Of a DNA stretch of 64,000 nucleotides, positions 32,979-42,498 are shown in pieces. The notes under the pieces are model-generated. The model saw nothing but the letters and a program-made list of their open reading frames with translations, searched no databases and had not been told where the DNA came from. This stretch comes from JAGTVG01 sp963699805. Its GTDB lineage: Bacteria > Bacteroidota > Bacteroidia > Cytophagales > Cyclobacteriaceae. Position numbers and translations under genes: made by a program. The stretch is from NCBI GenBank assembly GCA_963699805.1, contig CAVOVH010000009.1, positions 62,001 through 126,000 on the forward strand. Reading direction: 5' to 3'. Numbering within the stretch: position 1 is the stretch's first letter; each line of letters starts with the position of its first letter.

Positions 32979-34886
32979 ATGAGTATTAAAATACAGACGC
33001 TGAGTGGTTATTTTCATGAGTATCAGAAGAGTCTAACCGAACCGGATGCCTTTTGGGGAAGGATAGCAGATGGATTCCACTGGCGAAAAAGATGGGATTC
33101 TGTGGTGGAATGGAATTTTGAAGAACCCAGAATTGAATGGTTTAAAAATGCCAAGTTAAACATTACAGAAAATATGCTTGACAGGCATCTTTACACGGCA
33201 GGAAACCGGACGGCCATTATCTGGGAACCCAACGAACCTGATGATAAGCCACGAAGAATAAGCTATCGCGAATTATATCATATGGTTTGCCAGTTTGCAC
33301 ATGTTCTCAAGGAACAAGGTGTGGGAAAGGGCGACCGTGTAGTAATCTACATGCCCATGGTTCCGGAAGCGGCTATAGCCATGATGTCCTGTGCCAGGAT
33401 TGGAGCCATCCACTCAGTAGTCTTTGCGGGATTTTCTGCATCCTCACTTTCTGACAGGATCAATGACTGCAGTGCCAAGATGGTCATCACATCCGACGGC
33501 AATTTCCGGGGAAGCAAAAAAATTGGCATAAAGGATGTGGTGGATGATGCCCTGAAAAACTGTAAAAGTGTTGAAAATGTAATCGTTTACAGACGTACCG
33601 GCCAACAGGTGAATATGCAAAATGGCAGGGATCACTGGTGGCATGAACTTATCAAAGGGAAACCGGATGAGATTGAGGCTGAAGAAATGGATGCCGAAGA
33701 CATGTTGTACATCCTGTATACATCCGGATCCACGGGCAAACCCAAGGGCGTGGTTCATACCATAGCCGGATATATGGTCTATACCTATTATACCTTCATG
33801 AATGTGTTTCAGTACAATACAGGTGATATTTACTGGTGTTCTGCCGACATAGGTTGGGTGACAGGGCATTCATATATTGTTTATGGTCCATTATTGGCCG
33901 GGGCTACTACCATCCTGTTTGAAGGGATTCCTACCTATCCGGATGCCGGAAGATTTTGGGCAGTGGTCGATAAATATAAGGTGAATCAGTTTTATACGGC
34001 GCCAACGGCGATCCGGGCTTTAGAGGCTTACGGACAGGATCCTGTACTTCCCTATGATCTTAGTTCCTTGAAAGTACTGGGCACTGTAGGTGAGCCCATC
34101 AATGAGGAAGCCTGGCACTGGTACCATGACCACATAGGAAAAGGCAGGTGCCCGATCGTGGATACCTGGTGGCAAACGGAAACAGGAGGCATTCTCATCT
34201 CTCCCATTGCCAGCGTCACTCCTACCAAACCCTCTTATGCTACCATGCCTCTGCCAGGCATTCAACCGATCATAGTGGATAATGATGGCAAGGAGTTAAA
34301 AGGCAACAGTGTCGAGGGAAATCTATGCATCAAATTCCCATGGCCAGGGATGTTCAGAACCACCTATGGGGATCATAAACGTATGCATGATACCTATTTT
34401 GCTCCCTTCAAAAATTTGTATTTCACCGGGGATGGAGTAAAAAGAGATGAAGATGGTTACTACCGGATCCTGGGCCGGGTGGATGATGTGATCAATGTTT
34501 CAGGGCATAGAATGGGAACTGCGGAAATTGAAAATGCCATCAATGAGCATCCTCGCGTGGTGGAATCGGCGGTAGTTGGTTTTCCCCATAAAATCAAGGG
34601 ACATGGAATCTATGCTTTTGTTATTGCCGATATGACGGATCGAACGGTAGCCAATCTGACAAACGAGATCAAGATTACCGTCAACAATATCATCGGTCCG
34701 ATCGCAAAACCTGATAAAGTCCAGATTGTTCCTGGTCTACCCAAAACAAGATCCGGGAAAATCATGCGTAGAATTCTTCGGGATATCGTGAACGGGGAAA
34801 CAAAGAATTTTGGCGATGTCACCACGCTGCTCGATCCGGAAGTAGTGGAAAAAATCGTGGAAGGATACAAGCAGAATGGACGATAA
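32979..34886 (+). CDS. acs: Acetyl-CoA synthetase
   Basis: A 635-residue AMP-forming acyl-CoA synthetase making acetyl-CoA from acetate, ATP and CoA in the cytoplasm. Motifs in order: YIPMVPEAAIAMMSCARIGA-type core (GDRVVIYMPMVPEAA), A3 loop YTSGSTGKPKGVVH, VGEPINEEAW, the acetate-site Trp in TWWQTETGG, YFTGDGVKRDEDGY, GRVDDVINVSGHRMGTAEIE and the regulatory lysine in TRSGKIMRRILR, the usual acetylation site. It is monocistronic, with a terminator directly downstream. It would allow acetate assimilation. Confidence 0.96.
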   Translation: MSIKIQTLSGYFHEYQKSLTEPDAFWGRIADGFHWRKRWDSVVEWNFEEPRIEWFKNAKLNITENMLDRHLYTAGNRTAIIWEPNEPDDKPRRISYRELYHMVCQFAHVLKEQGVGKGDRVVIYMPMVPEAAIAMMSCARIGAIHSVVFAGFSASSLSDRINDCSAKMVITSDGNFRGSKKIGIKDVVDDALKNCKSVENVIVYRRTGQQVNMQNGRDHWWHELIKGKPDEIEAEEMDAEDMLYILYTSGSTGKPKGVVHTIAGYMVYTYYTFMNVFQYNTGDIYWCSADIGWVTGHSYIVYGPLLAGATTILFEGIPTYPDAGRFWAVVDKYKVNQFYTAPTAIRALEAYGQDPVLPYDLSSLKVLGTVGEPINEEAWHWYHDHIGKGRCPIVDTWWQTETGGILISPIASVTPTKPSYATMPLPGIQPIIVDNDGKELKGNSVEGNLCIKFPWPGMFRTTYGDHKRMHDTYFAPFKNLYFTGDGVKRDEDGYYRILGRVDDVINVSGHRMGTAEIENAINEHPRVVESAVVGFPHKIKGHGIYAFVIADMTDRTVANLTNEIKITVNNIIGPIAKPDKVQIVPGLPKTRSGKIMRRILRDIVNGETKNFGDVTTLLDPEVVEKIVEGYKQNGR

Positions 34887-34912
34887 TTGATCCTCATTTC
34901 CCGGATATGTTT

Positions 34913-34958
34913 TATGCCTGTTTCTGTTAAATGCCATTCAGAAACAGGCATATTTTTT
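34913..34958 (+). terminator. Terminator after acs
   Basis: A perfect 14-bp stem (TATGCCTGTTTCTG / CAGAAACAGGCATA), a 12-nt loop and a following run of T. It lies 27 bp after the acs stop. Confidence 0.88.
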
Positions 34959-35047
34959 GACTAATAGGTATTTGGGCTCATTCCAACCGCATAGCAGAGC
35001 TAGTAAACGAAAAAATCCATAAATAATTCGGATCAAGTTCTGCCAGG

Positions 35048-36109
35048 TCAGTATTTTTTATTTTTCAGTTCTTTCATGATCTGCTTATAAAGCCTGCCTG
35101 TCTGCTTGTCTTTTTTTCTTTTATCAGCCAGAGAGGATGTAAACCACTCCACCTCCCGTTCCAGTTTTTTATAATTTTCCAATGTTTTTTCATCTATCTC
35201 ACCCTCCCGGATAGCTTGCTGGACAGCACAGCCCGGTTCATTGGTATGGGTACAATCCGCAAATTTACAATTCCGTGCTTTTTCTTTAATATCTTCAAAA
35301 GTCAGTTCAATCCCTTGCCCACTGTCCACCAGTCCTACTTCACGCATTCCTGGAGTATCGATGAGGATACCTCCTTCTTTCAGGATCCGCAATTCCCGAT
35401 AGGAGGTTGAATGTCTGCCTTTGCCGGTACTCGTGCTTATCGTCTTGGTTTTTATTGTGTCCTTTCCTTCAATGACATTGATCAACGTTGATTTACCTAC
35501 TCCGGACGAACCAACCAGACAATATGTGGTTCCTTTTTTAAATAGCTTCCGGATACTTTCAATTCCTACTCCGGTCTCACTACTGAAGGCAAATACATCG
35601 GGAATTTTTACCCGGTCTTTAACATTAAGCACCTGGTCCCGAACCGTTTTATGGTCGAGCAGATCGGATTTGCTAAGTAGAATAACTGGCCTGATCCTGC
35701 CTGCGTTGACAATCGAAATATATCTTTCAAGGCGGTTCAGATTAAAATCATGGTCCAATGCCATGACGATGAAGGCAATATCAATATTTGCTCCGATGAT
35801 CTGCTTTTCCCCATAATCATGGACAGCCTTTCTTTCCAGTAATGATTTTCTTGGCAGGATTTCCAGGATCAATGCAGAATGATCATCGTGAATGATGACA
35901 AGTACCCAATCACCAACTGCCGGCAGATCAGCCCTGGTTGCGGCCATGAATCGCAAATGCCCTGTGATTTCAGCCTCATAGATACCATTTATATGCCGGA
36001 TCAGGTACCGGTCCCGGTGTTCCATGATCACCCTGGCATATTCTCGATCCTGCTTTCCTTCCTTTTGAAAAAATTCATCAAAACCAAGATCTATTAATTC
36101 AATTCCCAT
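35048..36109 (-). CDS. rsgA: Ribosome small-subunit GTPase RsgA
   Basis: A 353-residue assembly factor for the 30S subunit. The domain order is characteristic: N-terminal OB fold (about 15-90), circularly permuted GTPase (LSKSDLL for G4 before GSSGVGKSTLIN for G1 and DTPGMREVG for G3) and a C-terminal zinc domain (CKFADCTHTNEPGC). GTP hydrolysis on the 30S subunit is the family role. It is a single gene whose 3' end faces acs. Confidence 0.95.
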   Translation of the reverse strand: MGIELIDLGFDEFFQKEGKQDREYARVIMEHRDRYLIRHINGIYEAEITGHLRFMAATRADLPAVGDWVLVIIHDDHSALILEILPRKSLLERKAVHDYGEKQIIGANIDIAFIVMALDHDFNLNRLERYISIVNAGRIRPVILLSKSDLLDHKTVRDQVLNVKDRVKIPDVFAFSSETGVGIESIRKLFKKGTTYCLVGSSGVGKSTLINVIEGKDTIKTKTISTSTGKGRHSTSYRELRILKEGGILIDTPGMREVGLVDSGQGIELTFEDIKEKARNCKFADCTHTNEPGCAVQQAIREGEIDEKTLENYKKLEREVEWFTSSLADKRKKDKQTGRLYKQIMKELKNKKY

Positions 36110-36318
36110 GGAAATTTAATGTTTAATATTTTTCTTTAACGTACATGCCCCCCTATCAGATCAATGGGCTATGGTGAAGAAAAGCCCTAATTCCCCCTTA
36201 CAGGATAAGTGTGAACTTATTGAATGCTTCCCTTTTATTTTTTAGGAAATTCTATTTCAATTTTCCTTCGGTAAATTCATAATACATTTTATTAGCCATA
36301 AAAGCCAATTTTTTAGCT

Positions 36319-36789
36319 ATGAAAAAAATTTTAACATTCCTTATCTTCGGGATAGTGATAGGTATGTCAGATTGTAACAAGCCGGTACCTGAATCGACAG
36401 ACACTGAATTGCAGCAAAGAGCTCCATCACTCGTAGGGACCTGGGCCGATGCACATAATATCCTGGTACCTCCCTGTGTCGGCAATGACATCATAGAAAA
36501 TCTTTCCATGACTTTTTTTACGGATACGAACTTGAATCCTGCCGGTTTCAACGCCACGGGAGCACCCCTGATCTTCGAATCTGAATCTAATGCAAGCTGG
36601 GAATTCAATAATGGGGATAAGGATAATATACTTTTAAACGATGTGTCGCCTGTAAGTTCTTTCAATATAGTCAATTTTGAACCTATGAATACGTCCATGA
36701 CCATCAATTTTTATCACCCCGGATTGAATTATTATGCACACAAGGGGCGTGATTATGTCGTTACCCTAATCAATCATTCATTCATTTGA
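36319..36789 (+). CDS. Hypothetical lipoprotein
   Basis: Not recognised. 156 residues; MKKILTFLIFGIVIGMSDC gives a signal sequence with a possible lipid-acceptor Cys at 19. The mature part looks beta-rich, with LVGTWADAHN as in small lipocalin-like proteins, though this is weak. A bidirectional terminator follows the stop codon. A 151-codon frame on the opposite strand overlaps it but lacks a signal or recognisable content. The gene stands alone. Confidence 0.65.
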   Translation: MKKILTFLIFGIVIGMSDCNKPVPESTDTELQQRAPSLVGTWADAHNILVPPCVGNDIIENLSMTFFTDTNLNPAGFNATGAPLIFESESNASWEFNNGDKDNILLNDVSPVSSFNIVNFEPMNTSMTINFYHPGLNYYAHKGRDYVVTLINHSFI

Positions 36790-36793
36790 ACAA

Positions 36794-36824
36794 AAAAGGC
36801 ATCATATTCCAAAGGATGCCTTTT
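36794..36824. terminator. Bidirectional terminator
   Basis: AAAAGGCATC and GATGCCTTTT form a perfect 10-bp stem with an 11-nt loop. The A run on one side and the T run on the other let it work for both convergent lipoprotein genes (36319 plus, 36852 minus). Confidence 0.88.
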
Positions 36825-36851
36825 AAACACGAAATGTAATTTTATTATTTA

Positions 36852-37739
36852 TCACTGAACTTTAAGAATTCTGTCCCTGATCTCGTCTACCCTTGTGATC
36901 AAGGCCTGCAAAGTTTCATTATTAAGTATTTCCTGAATCCGATTTTCTGCGATCAATTGATCTACATTTAATTTCTCATACGTATCATTCAGTTGTGAAA
37001 AAGCATTCTGATATTCCACATCGTTATCGAGTTCAAAAACTTTCTCATCCAGCATCCTTGAAAGATTATAAATGTTGTCTTTTTGTCTTAAAACCGCCTT
37101 TATGATGGGCATCAAAATTAGAGTAGCCTGTTCGTTGTCCAAAACATCTCTTGGATAGGTATTGATCACCTGGAGCATGTTATTTAATCCTTCTAAATAA
37201 AATCCTGCCAGAAAAATCGTCCTTAAATATTCTCGTTCCTCCTCTGAGGTACCGAATGTTTGTACCGCATGCTGATAGGCTTCCTTAAAATAGGCTTTGA
37301 CTGAATCGTTGGCATTGATATTTTCTTCGTATCTGTTCATGAGAATCTCAAGAAATCCCTTTTCAGCGCCTAAATATTGAGCCATTGATAGGGCAGCATT
37401 ATAATACTTTTCGGTAAATTCCGGTTTCTGGAAAGCAACACAATAACCCAGGTCATACATATACATTCCAAGCATGGCAGCCGATTTCTCCTTAGTGGTT
37501 GTATATTGATCTGCCACGGAAGGATCGGTCAGGATATCCGGATTGAAATCAGCACCGGTGGATTGTATAATGGCGGCAAATTCAGCAGCAGATGGGAAGT
37601 TGGGCATTATTTTTTTAAAATCTGCTTGTCCTTCCTCTTTTATTTCTGAAGTTTGCCCTTCCTGTTGTTCAGATTTTTGCTGACAGGAAAATCCGATAAC
37701 GAGTAAAACAAGTATCAGTGATAATTGGATTCTTTTCAT
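36852..37739 (-). CDS. Helical hypothetical lipoprotein
   Basis: Not recognised. 295 residues from the ATG at 37739 (MKRIQLSLILVLLVIGFSC), with the lipidated Cys at 19. An acidic linker (SEQQEGQTSEIKEEGQ) is followed by a helical domain from about 45 to the end. The ending, QALITRVDEIRDRILKVQ, looks like a coiled coil. No catalytic motif seen. An upstream in-frame start at 37760 is less likely because it precedes the signal peptide. It shares the bidirectional terminator with the convergent lipoprotein gene. Confidence 0.75.
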   Translation of the reverse strand: MKRIQLSLILVLLVIGFSCQQKSEQQEGQTSEIKEEGQADFKKIMPNFPSAAEFAAIIQSTGADFNPDILTDPSVADQYTTTKEKSAAMLGMYMYDLGYCVAFQKPEFTEKYYNAALSMAQYLGAEKGFLEILMNRYEENINANDSVKAYFKEAYQHAVQTFGTSEEEREYLRTIFLAGFYLEGLNNMLQVINTYPRDVLDNEQATLILMPIIKAVLRQKDNIYNLSRMLDEKVFELDNDVEYQNAFSQLNDTYEKLNVDQLIAENRIQEILNNETLQALITRVDEIRDRILKVQ

Positions 37740-37959
37740 AGTAAATTTAATTTGTATCACGTACTGAAAATTAATTTAAGGAAACAAAATTAAGGAACAA
37801 TTTGATATTTACTATTTTTTAATCATGAGAAATCACAATCAGGAATCAAATTGTTCAATTTATCAAAGAGATAGTTCATTTCGATTTTGTCTTAAAATAA
37901 AATAAATAATGATACATTTTGAGTATCTTGGCGCTAATTTTCGGATAAAAACAAAATCA

Positions 37960-38616
37960 ATGAGAATAAAATTCATAAAAATCATTGGTCTCATCCTGCT
38001 TTTGATTGGGATCACCAGAATCATCCATGCTCAAAGTTTACAGATTCTTCCCATGGGTGGATATCAGTTCCCTGCAGGAGTGGATGTATCCTATAATGAT
38101 GGAAGTTCAGGTTTTTACCAACCTGCCAGGTTGAGGATCAAGGGAAATGGCAACTATGGATTAGGTCTTCATTTCCTCCTCCCTTTCGAGGATATTTCCA
38201 TTTCAGCTTCTTTTACCAACATGAATTCCGAATTAACCATCGATCCTGCAAGTGAACCTGAGACAAAACTTTTTGACGCTTCCCAGGAATACTGGATGTT
38301 CGGCATCATGAAGGAGGTTGATATGGATCAGCTTCGGCCATTTGGGGGACTTGTCCTGGGATGGACCACAATCCGGCCCAAAGAATCGAATTATGGGAAC
38401 GCTACCAAATTTTCCGTTGGATTGGAGGGTGGAGTCAAATACTTTTTCAATGATGTTGTTGGGATCATGGTTCATGCCCGTTTATTATTGCCCGTGCAAT
38501 GGGTAGGAGCCGGATTGACCATAGGTACCGGAGGGACGGGAGCTGGTCTGACTACGGGTTCATCCATAATTCAGGGAGATATCGGAGGCGGACTTGTTAT
38601 TGCTTTCGGAAAGTAG
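37960..38616 (+). CDS. Outer-membrane beta-barrel protein
   Basis: A 218-residue protein. The ATG at 37960 begins a signal peptide (MRIKFIKIIGLILLLIGITR to HAQS). The mature part alternates polar and hydrophobic residues and has glycine-rich turns (IGTGGTGAGLTTG), ending in GGGLVIAFGK, typical of small porin-like barrels. The frame is open 17 codons further upstream, but that part is not signal-like. Not assigned to a named family. It is in the same direction as, but separate from, the pseudokinase-like gene 90 bp downstream. Confidence 0.7.
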   Translation: MRIKFIKIIGLILLLIGITRIIHAQSLQILPMGGYQFPAGVDVSYNDGSSGFYQPARLRIKGNGNYGLGLHFLLPFEDISISASFTNMNSELTIDPASEPETKLFDASQEYWMFGIMKEVDMDQLRPFGGLVLGWTTIRPKESNYGNATKFSVGLEGGVKYFFNDVVGIMVHARLLLPVQWVGAGLTIGTGGTGAGLTTGSSIIQGDIGGGLVIAFGK

Positions 38617-38706
38617 GTCAAGAGAAGTACCTCTGAATCAATTTGTCTAACATTCCTTTCAGCTGAATGATAATGAATAGGGTCCTCGGTTAATTTTGAT
38701 GAAAAT

Positions 38707-39597
38707 ATGGACTCAACTTGGATTGAAATCGGAATCTATGTACTCGGGGCTGCGTTTCTCATATTACTCATCCTTTATATCCTAAAGATCCGGATCGATC
38801 GTCGATTCAGGGAAAAAATGGTGCCCCTCCTTAGAAAACAGAAATCAACCATTGATCAACTGGAAAAAGACCGTGATGAACTTTCCCAAAAAAACCTGGA
38901 ACTCAACAGGGAGCTGACTATCCAGAAAAATCAGCTGGCCATCCAGGATACCGAATACGAGAAAATCAATGTGGTCCTTGCGAAAGGATTGTTTGATAGA
39001 TACCGGGAAAGTTCGACCGGGGAAAGCGAAAAGAAAACTGAAAAAATAAAAAAACCACAGAATGAAGCGAGGTTTGCGGAGCAGGTGAATGCCATCGAAA
39101 ATTGGTTCCAGTATAAATATCTTAAAAACAGGCCGGAAATAGCTGAAGTTGAAGTGACTGAAACACTCCTTAAAATAACCAATCTTTTAAATTCTGAATT
39201 TTCCTATAAAAAACTGAACTTCGTCTGCCATCTTGGCGAACCCATCCGGGTACAAGTCCCATTGGACGTCTTTGAATTTGTATCATTAACTTTCGGACGC
39301 CTGATCGGGGAAAGGTCAGTCAGTGGGAATACGCTCTATTTCGACACGGATAAAACCGGTAAAAAATGTTTGATTTCCCTGGAGGATTCGGGGCCAGGGG
39401 AAAATGACCCTGAATTAAAAGCCCTTTTCTCAGATACATGGGCTCCCAATAAACTACCGGAATTGCCTGATCAAACCATCCTGCCGGTGTTGGTTGCCAA
39501 AGAACAGATCCAACTGTTCCAGGGAAATGCCTGGTATTCCAGGATTCATGAAATCGGCATAAAAATTACTTATTCAATTCCACTAATCATTAAATAA
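38707..39597 (+). CDS. Membrane protein with degenerate histidine-kinase ATPase domain
   Basis: A 296-residue protein: one N-terminal transmembrane helix (IYVLGAAFLILLILYILKI, about 8-27), a coiled coil (about 40-90, LRKQKSTIDQLEKDRDELS), and a C-terminal region that follows the HATPase fold in outline. It keeps a G1-like box (EDSGPG) but has no Asn in the N-box position (FEFVSLTFGRLIGE), no clear G2 and no H box. It is probably a pseudokinase or nucleotide-independent scaffold. The stop is 3 bp before the Dabb protein start, so the two are probably cotranscribed. Assignment is by pattern only. Confidence 0.65.
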   Translation: MDSTWIEIGIYVLGAAFLILLILYILKIRIDRRFREKMVPLLRKQKSTIDQLEKDRDELSQKNLELNRELTIQKNQLAIQDTEYEKINVVLAKGLFDRYRESSTGESEKKTEKIKKPQNEARFAEQVNAIENWFQYKYLKNRPEIAEVEVTETLLKITNLLNSEFSYKKLNFVCHLGEPIRVQVPLDVFEFVSLTFGRLIGERSVSGNTLYFDTDKTGKKCLISLEDSGPGENDPELKALFSDTWAPNKLPELPDQTILPVLVAKEQIQLFQGNAWYSRIHEIGIKITYSIPLIIK

Positions 39598-39600
39598 CCG

Positions 39601-40008
39601 ATGAATTACAGAAGATCATTTTTAAAAAAAATTACAGGTCTCGGCCTGACAACAGCTGCATTCTCCCTGTTTAATCTTTCCAGGGCAAACGATTCTGATC
39701 AAAAATATTTTCTTCACCATGTATTTTTCTGGTTGAAAAATCCGGAAGATTCTGAGAACCGGAAGATCTTTGAAAAAGCACTCCAGGAACTTGGAACGGT
39801 GGAAACAATCCAACTCTTGTATATCGGTAAACCAGCCGACACCAACAGGGACGTCATAGATAATACGTATCATTATTCTTTCCTGGCTGGATTTAAAGAC
39901 AAAGCTGGACACGATATTTATCAGGAACATCCGGTCCATGATAAGTTCAGGAATGAATATGGCCACATGTGGACCAAAGTACTTGTATACGATTCGGTTA
40001 ATTTATAA
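39601..40008 (+). CDS. Dabb-domain protein with Tat-like signal
   Basis: A 135-residue protein. The N-terminus NYRRSFLKKITG is a twin-arginine type signal followed by a hydrophobic stretch. The mature part is a stress-responsive A/B-barrel (Dabb) domain: YFLHHVFFWLKNPEDS, YHYSFLAGFKDKAGHDIYQE and HDKFRNEYGHMW. Dabb domains form small dimeric barrels and bind diverse ligands; function unknown. It begins 3 bp after the pseudokinase-like gene. Confidence 0.8.
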   Translation: MNYRRSFLKKITGLGLTTAAFSLFNLSRANDSDQKYFLHHVFFWLKNPEDSENRKIFEKALQELGTVETIQLLYIGKPADTNRDVIDNTYHYSFLAGFKDKAGHDIYQEHPVHDKFRNEYGHMWTKVLVYDSVNL

Positions 40009-40071
40009 ATTAATAGACCACATTTTTTAAAACTGACTTTCTGCAAATTCAATCATTTATATTTTCAAGCC

Positions 40072-41745
40072 ATGCGATCATTTGTTTTTTTATTCATTCT
40101 CCTTTCAGTTTATTTGAATAGTACGGCCCAAAAGGCATCCACCCTTCATCCATGGGAAGTATTTGAAACATCTTTTTCCACGCGGAGCCAATTTTCTTCG
40201 CCCTATGTGGAAGGATTAAAAGAAGGAGAAAAGCCCTATTTAATAGCTGAATTTACAGGGATATCGGGAGAAGCCAACGGAAAATCCATCCAGATACCAG
40301 GTTTCTGGGATGGTGATTACCAATGGAAGATCCGGTTTTCTCCTCCCTTTGCTGGTGAATGGCGCTATACGACACAATCGGCTGACCGTTTCCTGAATAA
40401 TAGAAAAGGGGGAATCACCGTATCTGAATGGACTGCGAAGGAAAAAACGGATAATCCAACCCGGAGAGGTGTGATCCAGGTTAAGATTAGCGGGGAACGG
40501 AAAGGAAGATATTTCACCTATTTTGACGGTACACCCTTCCTGTGGGTTGGAGATACTTGGTGGAACTGGACCAAAGATGACATTACTTTCGATTCTTTTA
40601 AAAATCTGGCAGATACACGGGCTACTCAACACTATACCATAGGACAGTTATTCTTTGCCGGCAACGGATGGGGCCCCAGCAGTTCCCTTCTGGATGATGC
40701 CACTTACCAGATCCCGGATTTAGATCAAATCCGAAAGGTGGAGGAAATGATCAGGTACGCAAACCAGAAAGGGATCACGGTCTGGATCCATGCCTGGTGG
40801 AGCCGGGAAAATATCAATAAAACCATCGGGGCTGAAAACATCAGAAGATGGTGGCGCTATGTGGTACATCGATTACAGGCCTATAATGTAATCTGGGTAC
40901 TGGCTGGCGAATACAACATGTATAATTATGGAGGTTTTGATCTCAGTTTCTGGAATGAACTCGGAACATTGATCAAAAGTGAGGACCCTTTCGACCGGAT
41001 CACGAGTGCACATCCTACTCCTCCCGGCTGGGAAGGGGGAGCTGGTGCACCTCAGTGGTCCACCGCTGAAGTGATCCAAAACCAGGAATGGCTGGATTAT
41101 AATCAGAGCCAGCCGGGACATGGAAAATGGAGAAATGAACTGATCCCGGAAATTGTCACCTCTGCTTATCATAGGGAGCCTCCAAAACCTATTGTGGTCA
41201 CCGAGCCCTGGTATGAATTTATCGAGGGCAATCCAACTTCCATGGATATCCGATTCGGGGCATGGACTGCCTTTCTGAGTGGAGCCGCAGGGCATAGTTA
41301 CGGAGGCGGTCATGTGTGGCGGGCACACCTTTCCGAATCTCCCTCCGGCGTGGGTGCCTGGCCCTTGGATACCTGTTTTACAGAAAATACCATGCTTTAT
41401 GAGGGAGCTGAATCCCTCAGTTTTTTTTCAGAATTCCTGCACCGGATCAAATGGTGGGAACTCGAGCCACACCCTGAATTTGTTTTGGAAAATCCATCCC
41501 ATTTCTGCAGTGCTGTCCCAGGTGAAGAATACCTGATCTATCTGAGATATGGTGGTTCGTTCAGCGTTGACCTTCAGCATGCTTCAGGAAAAATTATGAA
41601 ATATGAATGGATCGATCTTTCAACCGAAAAATCAGTAAAACAGGGGGAATTGAACGGAGGTAATATTTCCAGTTTTTCACCACCCGAAGATTATCCGGGT
41701 AGACTCGAATACACAGACTGGTTGTTACACATTATTGAAAAATAG
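40072..41745 (+). CDS. DUF5060/DUF4038 glycoside hydrolase (GH140-like)
   Basis: A 557-residue secreted enzyme with signal peptide MRSFVFLFILLSVYLNSTAQ. A DUF5060 sandwich domain (about 25-110, WDGDYQWKIRFSPPFAGEWRY) precedes a DUF4038 TIM barrel (about 145-480, FLWVGDTWWNWT, WVLAGEYNMYNYGG, IVVTEPWYEF). The two Glu residues (about 279 and 378) fit acid/base and nucleophile positions of GH140-type enzymes, whose known members cleave apiose linkages in pectin. Substrate specificity is not established here. No SusC/SusD pair lies nearby. Confidence 0.85.
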   Translation: MRSFVFLFILLSVYLNSTAQKASTLHPWEVFETSFSTRSQFSSPYVEGLKEGEKPYLIAEFTGISGEANGKSIQIPGFWDGDYQWKIRFSPPFAGEWRYTTQSADRFLNNRKGGITVSEWTAKEKTDNPTRRGVIQVKISGERKGRYFTYFDGTPFLWVGDTWWNWTKDDITFDSFKNLADTRATQHYTIGQLFFAGNGWGPSSSLLDDATYQIPDLDQIRKVEEMIRYANQKGITVWIHAWWSRENINKTIGAENIRRWWRYVVHRLQAYNVIWVLAGEYNMYNYGGFDLSFWNELGTLIKSEDPFDRITSAHPTPPGWEGGAGAPQWSTAEVIQNQEWLDYNQSQPGHGKWRNELIPEIVTSAYHREPPKPIVVTEPWYEFIEGNPTSMDIRFGAWTAFLSGAAGHSYGGGHVWRAHLSESPSGVGAWPLDTCFTENTMLYEGAESLSFFSEFLHRIKWWELEPHPEFVLENPSHFCSAVPGEEYLIYLRYGGSFSVDLQHASGKIMKYEWIDLSTEKSVKQGELNGGNISSFSPPEDYPGRLEYTDWLLHIIEK

Positions 41746-42013
41746 ATCCTTATTTTTTTGTATTATTTGCAACCACGGCTCTGTCAGGAGAGTATCCAGA
41801 TTAAATTCCAAAAGTATATCCGCACTTTTTAGCCATGGTATGAGATTTATAAATTATATTATTATATCGGTGATTTCATTTGCATTTTCGTAATATTTTT
41901 ATTAATTTATATAATAATCATAACGAATTTGATATATTGATATATTTTGAAAGAAAGGATTGTTTAAAAAATATTTGATTTACAGTTTGTAGCCAAACTC
42001 TTAATTTAAAACG
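41746..42013. other. AT-rich intergenic region
   Basis: Nothing convincing is seen: no repeats, no clear promoter and no protein-like frame. It precedes the damaged hydrogenase fragments. Confidence 0.5.
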
Positions 42014-42498
42014 ATGAAGACGGGATATCTTCTCGTCATGGAGCAATGGGAGGAGGTTGTGAAGGAGATCTTCAAGGAATATTTTTTATATGCTCCAATA
42101 AAGCAATGGGGAGCGGTTGACTATGAATTAATCCATCTAGAAAAAGTTCCATTTATCATTTATTATCATCCCCGGCCAGTCACCCCGCTGAAAGTATTTT
42201 TCCTGCCAATAAAACAAAATGTAACGCTTCCTCCGGAAAACGAGAAAAGGATAATCCTGGGAATTCCATCCTGCGATCTCCATGCACTTCAACTGTTGGA
42301 TACCATATACCTCGATAAATTACTGCCTGATACGGTAAATCAGAAAAGGAGAGAAAATACCATTCTGATTGGTTCAGATGGTCATTTTTATTAGAAAATT
42401 GTCATTGTTCTGCTTATGGATTGAATCCATATCCTGAAAAAAATCAGGATATATTTTTGAATAAAATTGGTGATAAAATCCTGATCTTAATGTTCTGA
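42014..42498 (+). pseudogene. 5' remnant of an AsrA/HydB-type Fe-S subunit
   Basis: The first 119 or so codons are intact and match the N-terminal half of sulfhydrogenase beta / anaerobic sulfite reductase A proteins: FIIYYHPRPVTPLKVFFLP, GIPSCDLHALQLLDTIYLD and RRENTILIG. Where the first cluster Cys (GSDC) is expected, GSDG is found. The frame closes at 42394 and resumes one frame over with ENCHCSAYGLNPYPEK, the family's C-x-C-x3-G motif, stopping at 42498. Residues after that, including the C-terminal ferredoxin-type clusters, are absent. Intact relatives of about 350 residues transfer electrons in group 3 [NiFe]-hydrogenases. This copy cannot work. Confidence 0.72.
42429..42458 (+). terminator. 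Hairpin plus T run inside the pseudogene
   Basis: ATATCCTGA and TCAGGATAT form a perfect 9-bp stem with a 6-nt A loop, followed by TTTTT. It has the form of a Rho-independent terminator but lies in former coding sequence, so it may be chance. If active it would silence the remnant. Confidence 0.35.

Noticed and set aside
36252..36707. 151-codon minus-strand frame
   Set aside because: It is antisense to the lipoprotein gene at 36319, which has a signal peptide and its own terminator. The minus frame shows no recognisable content.
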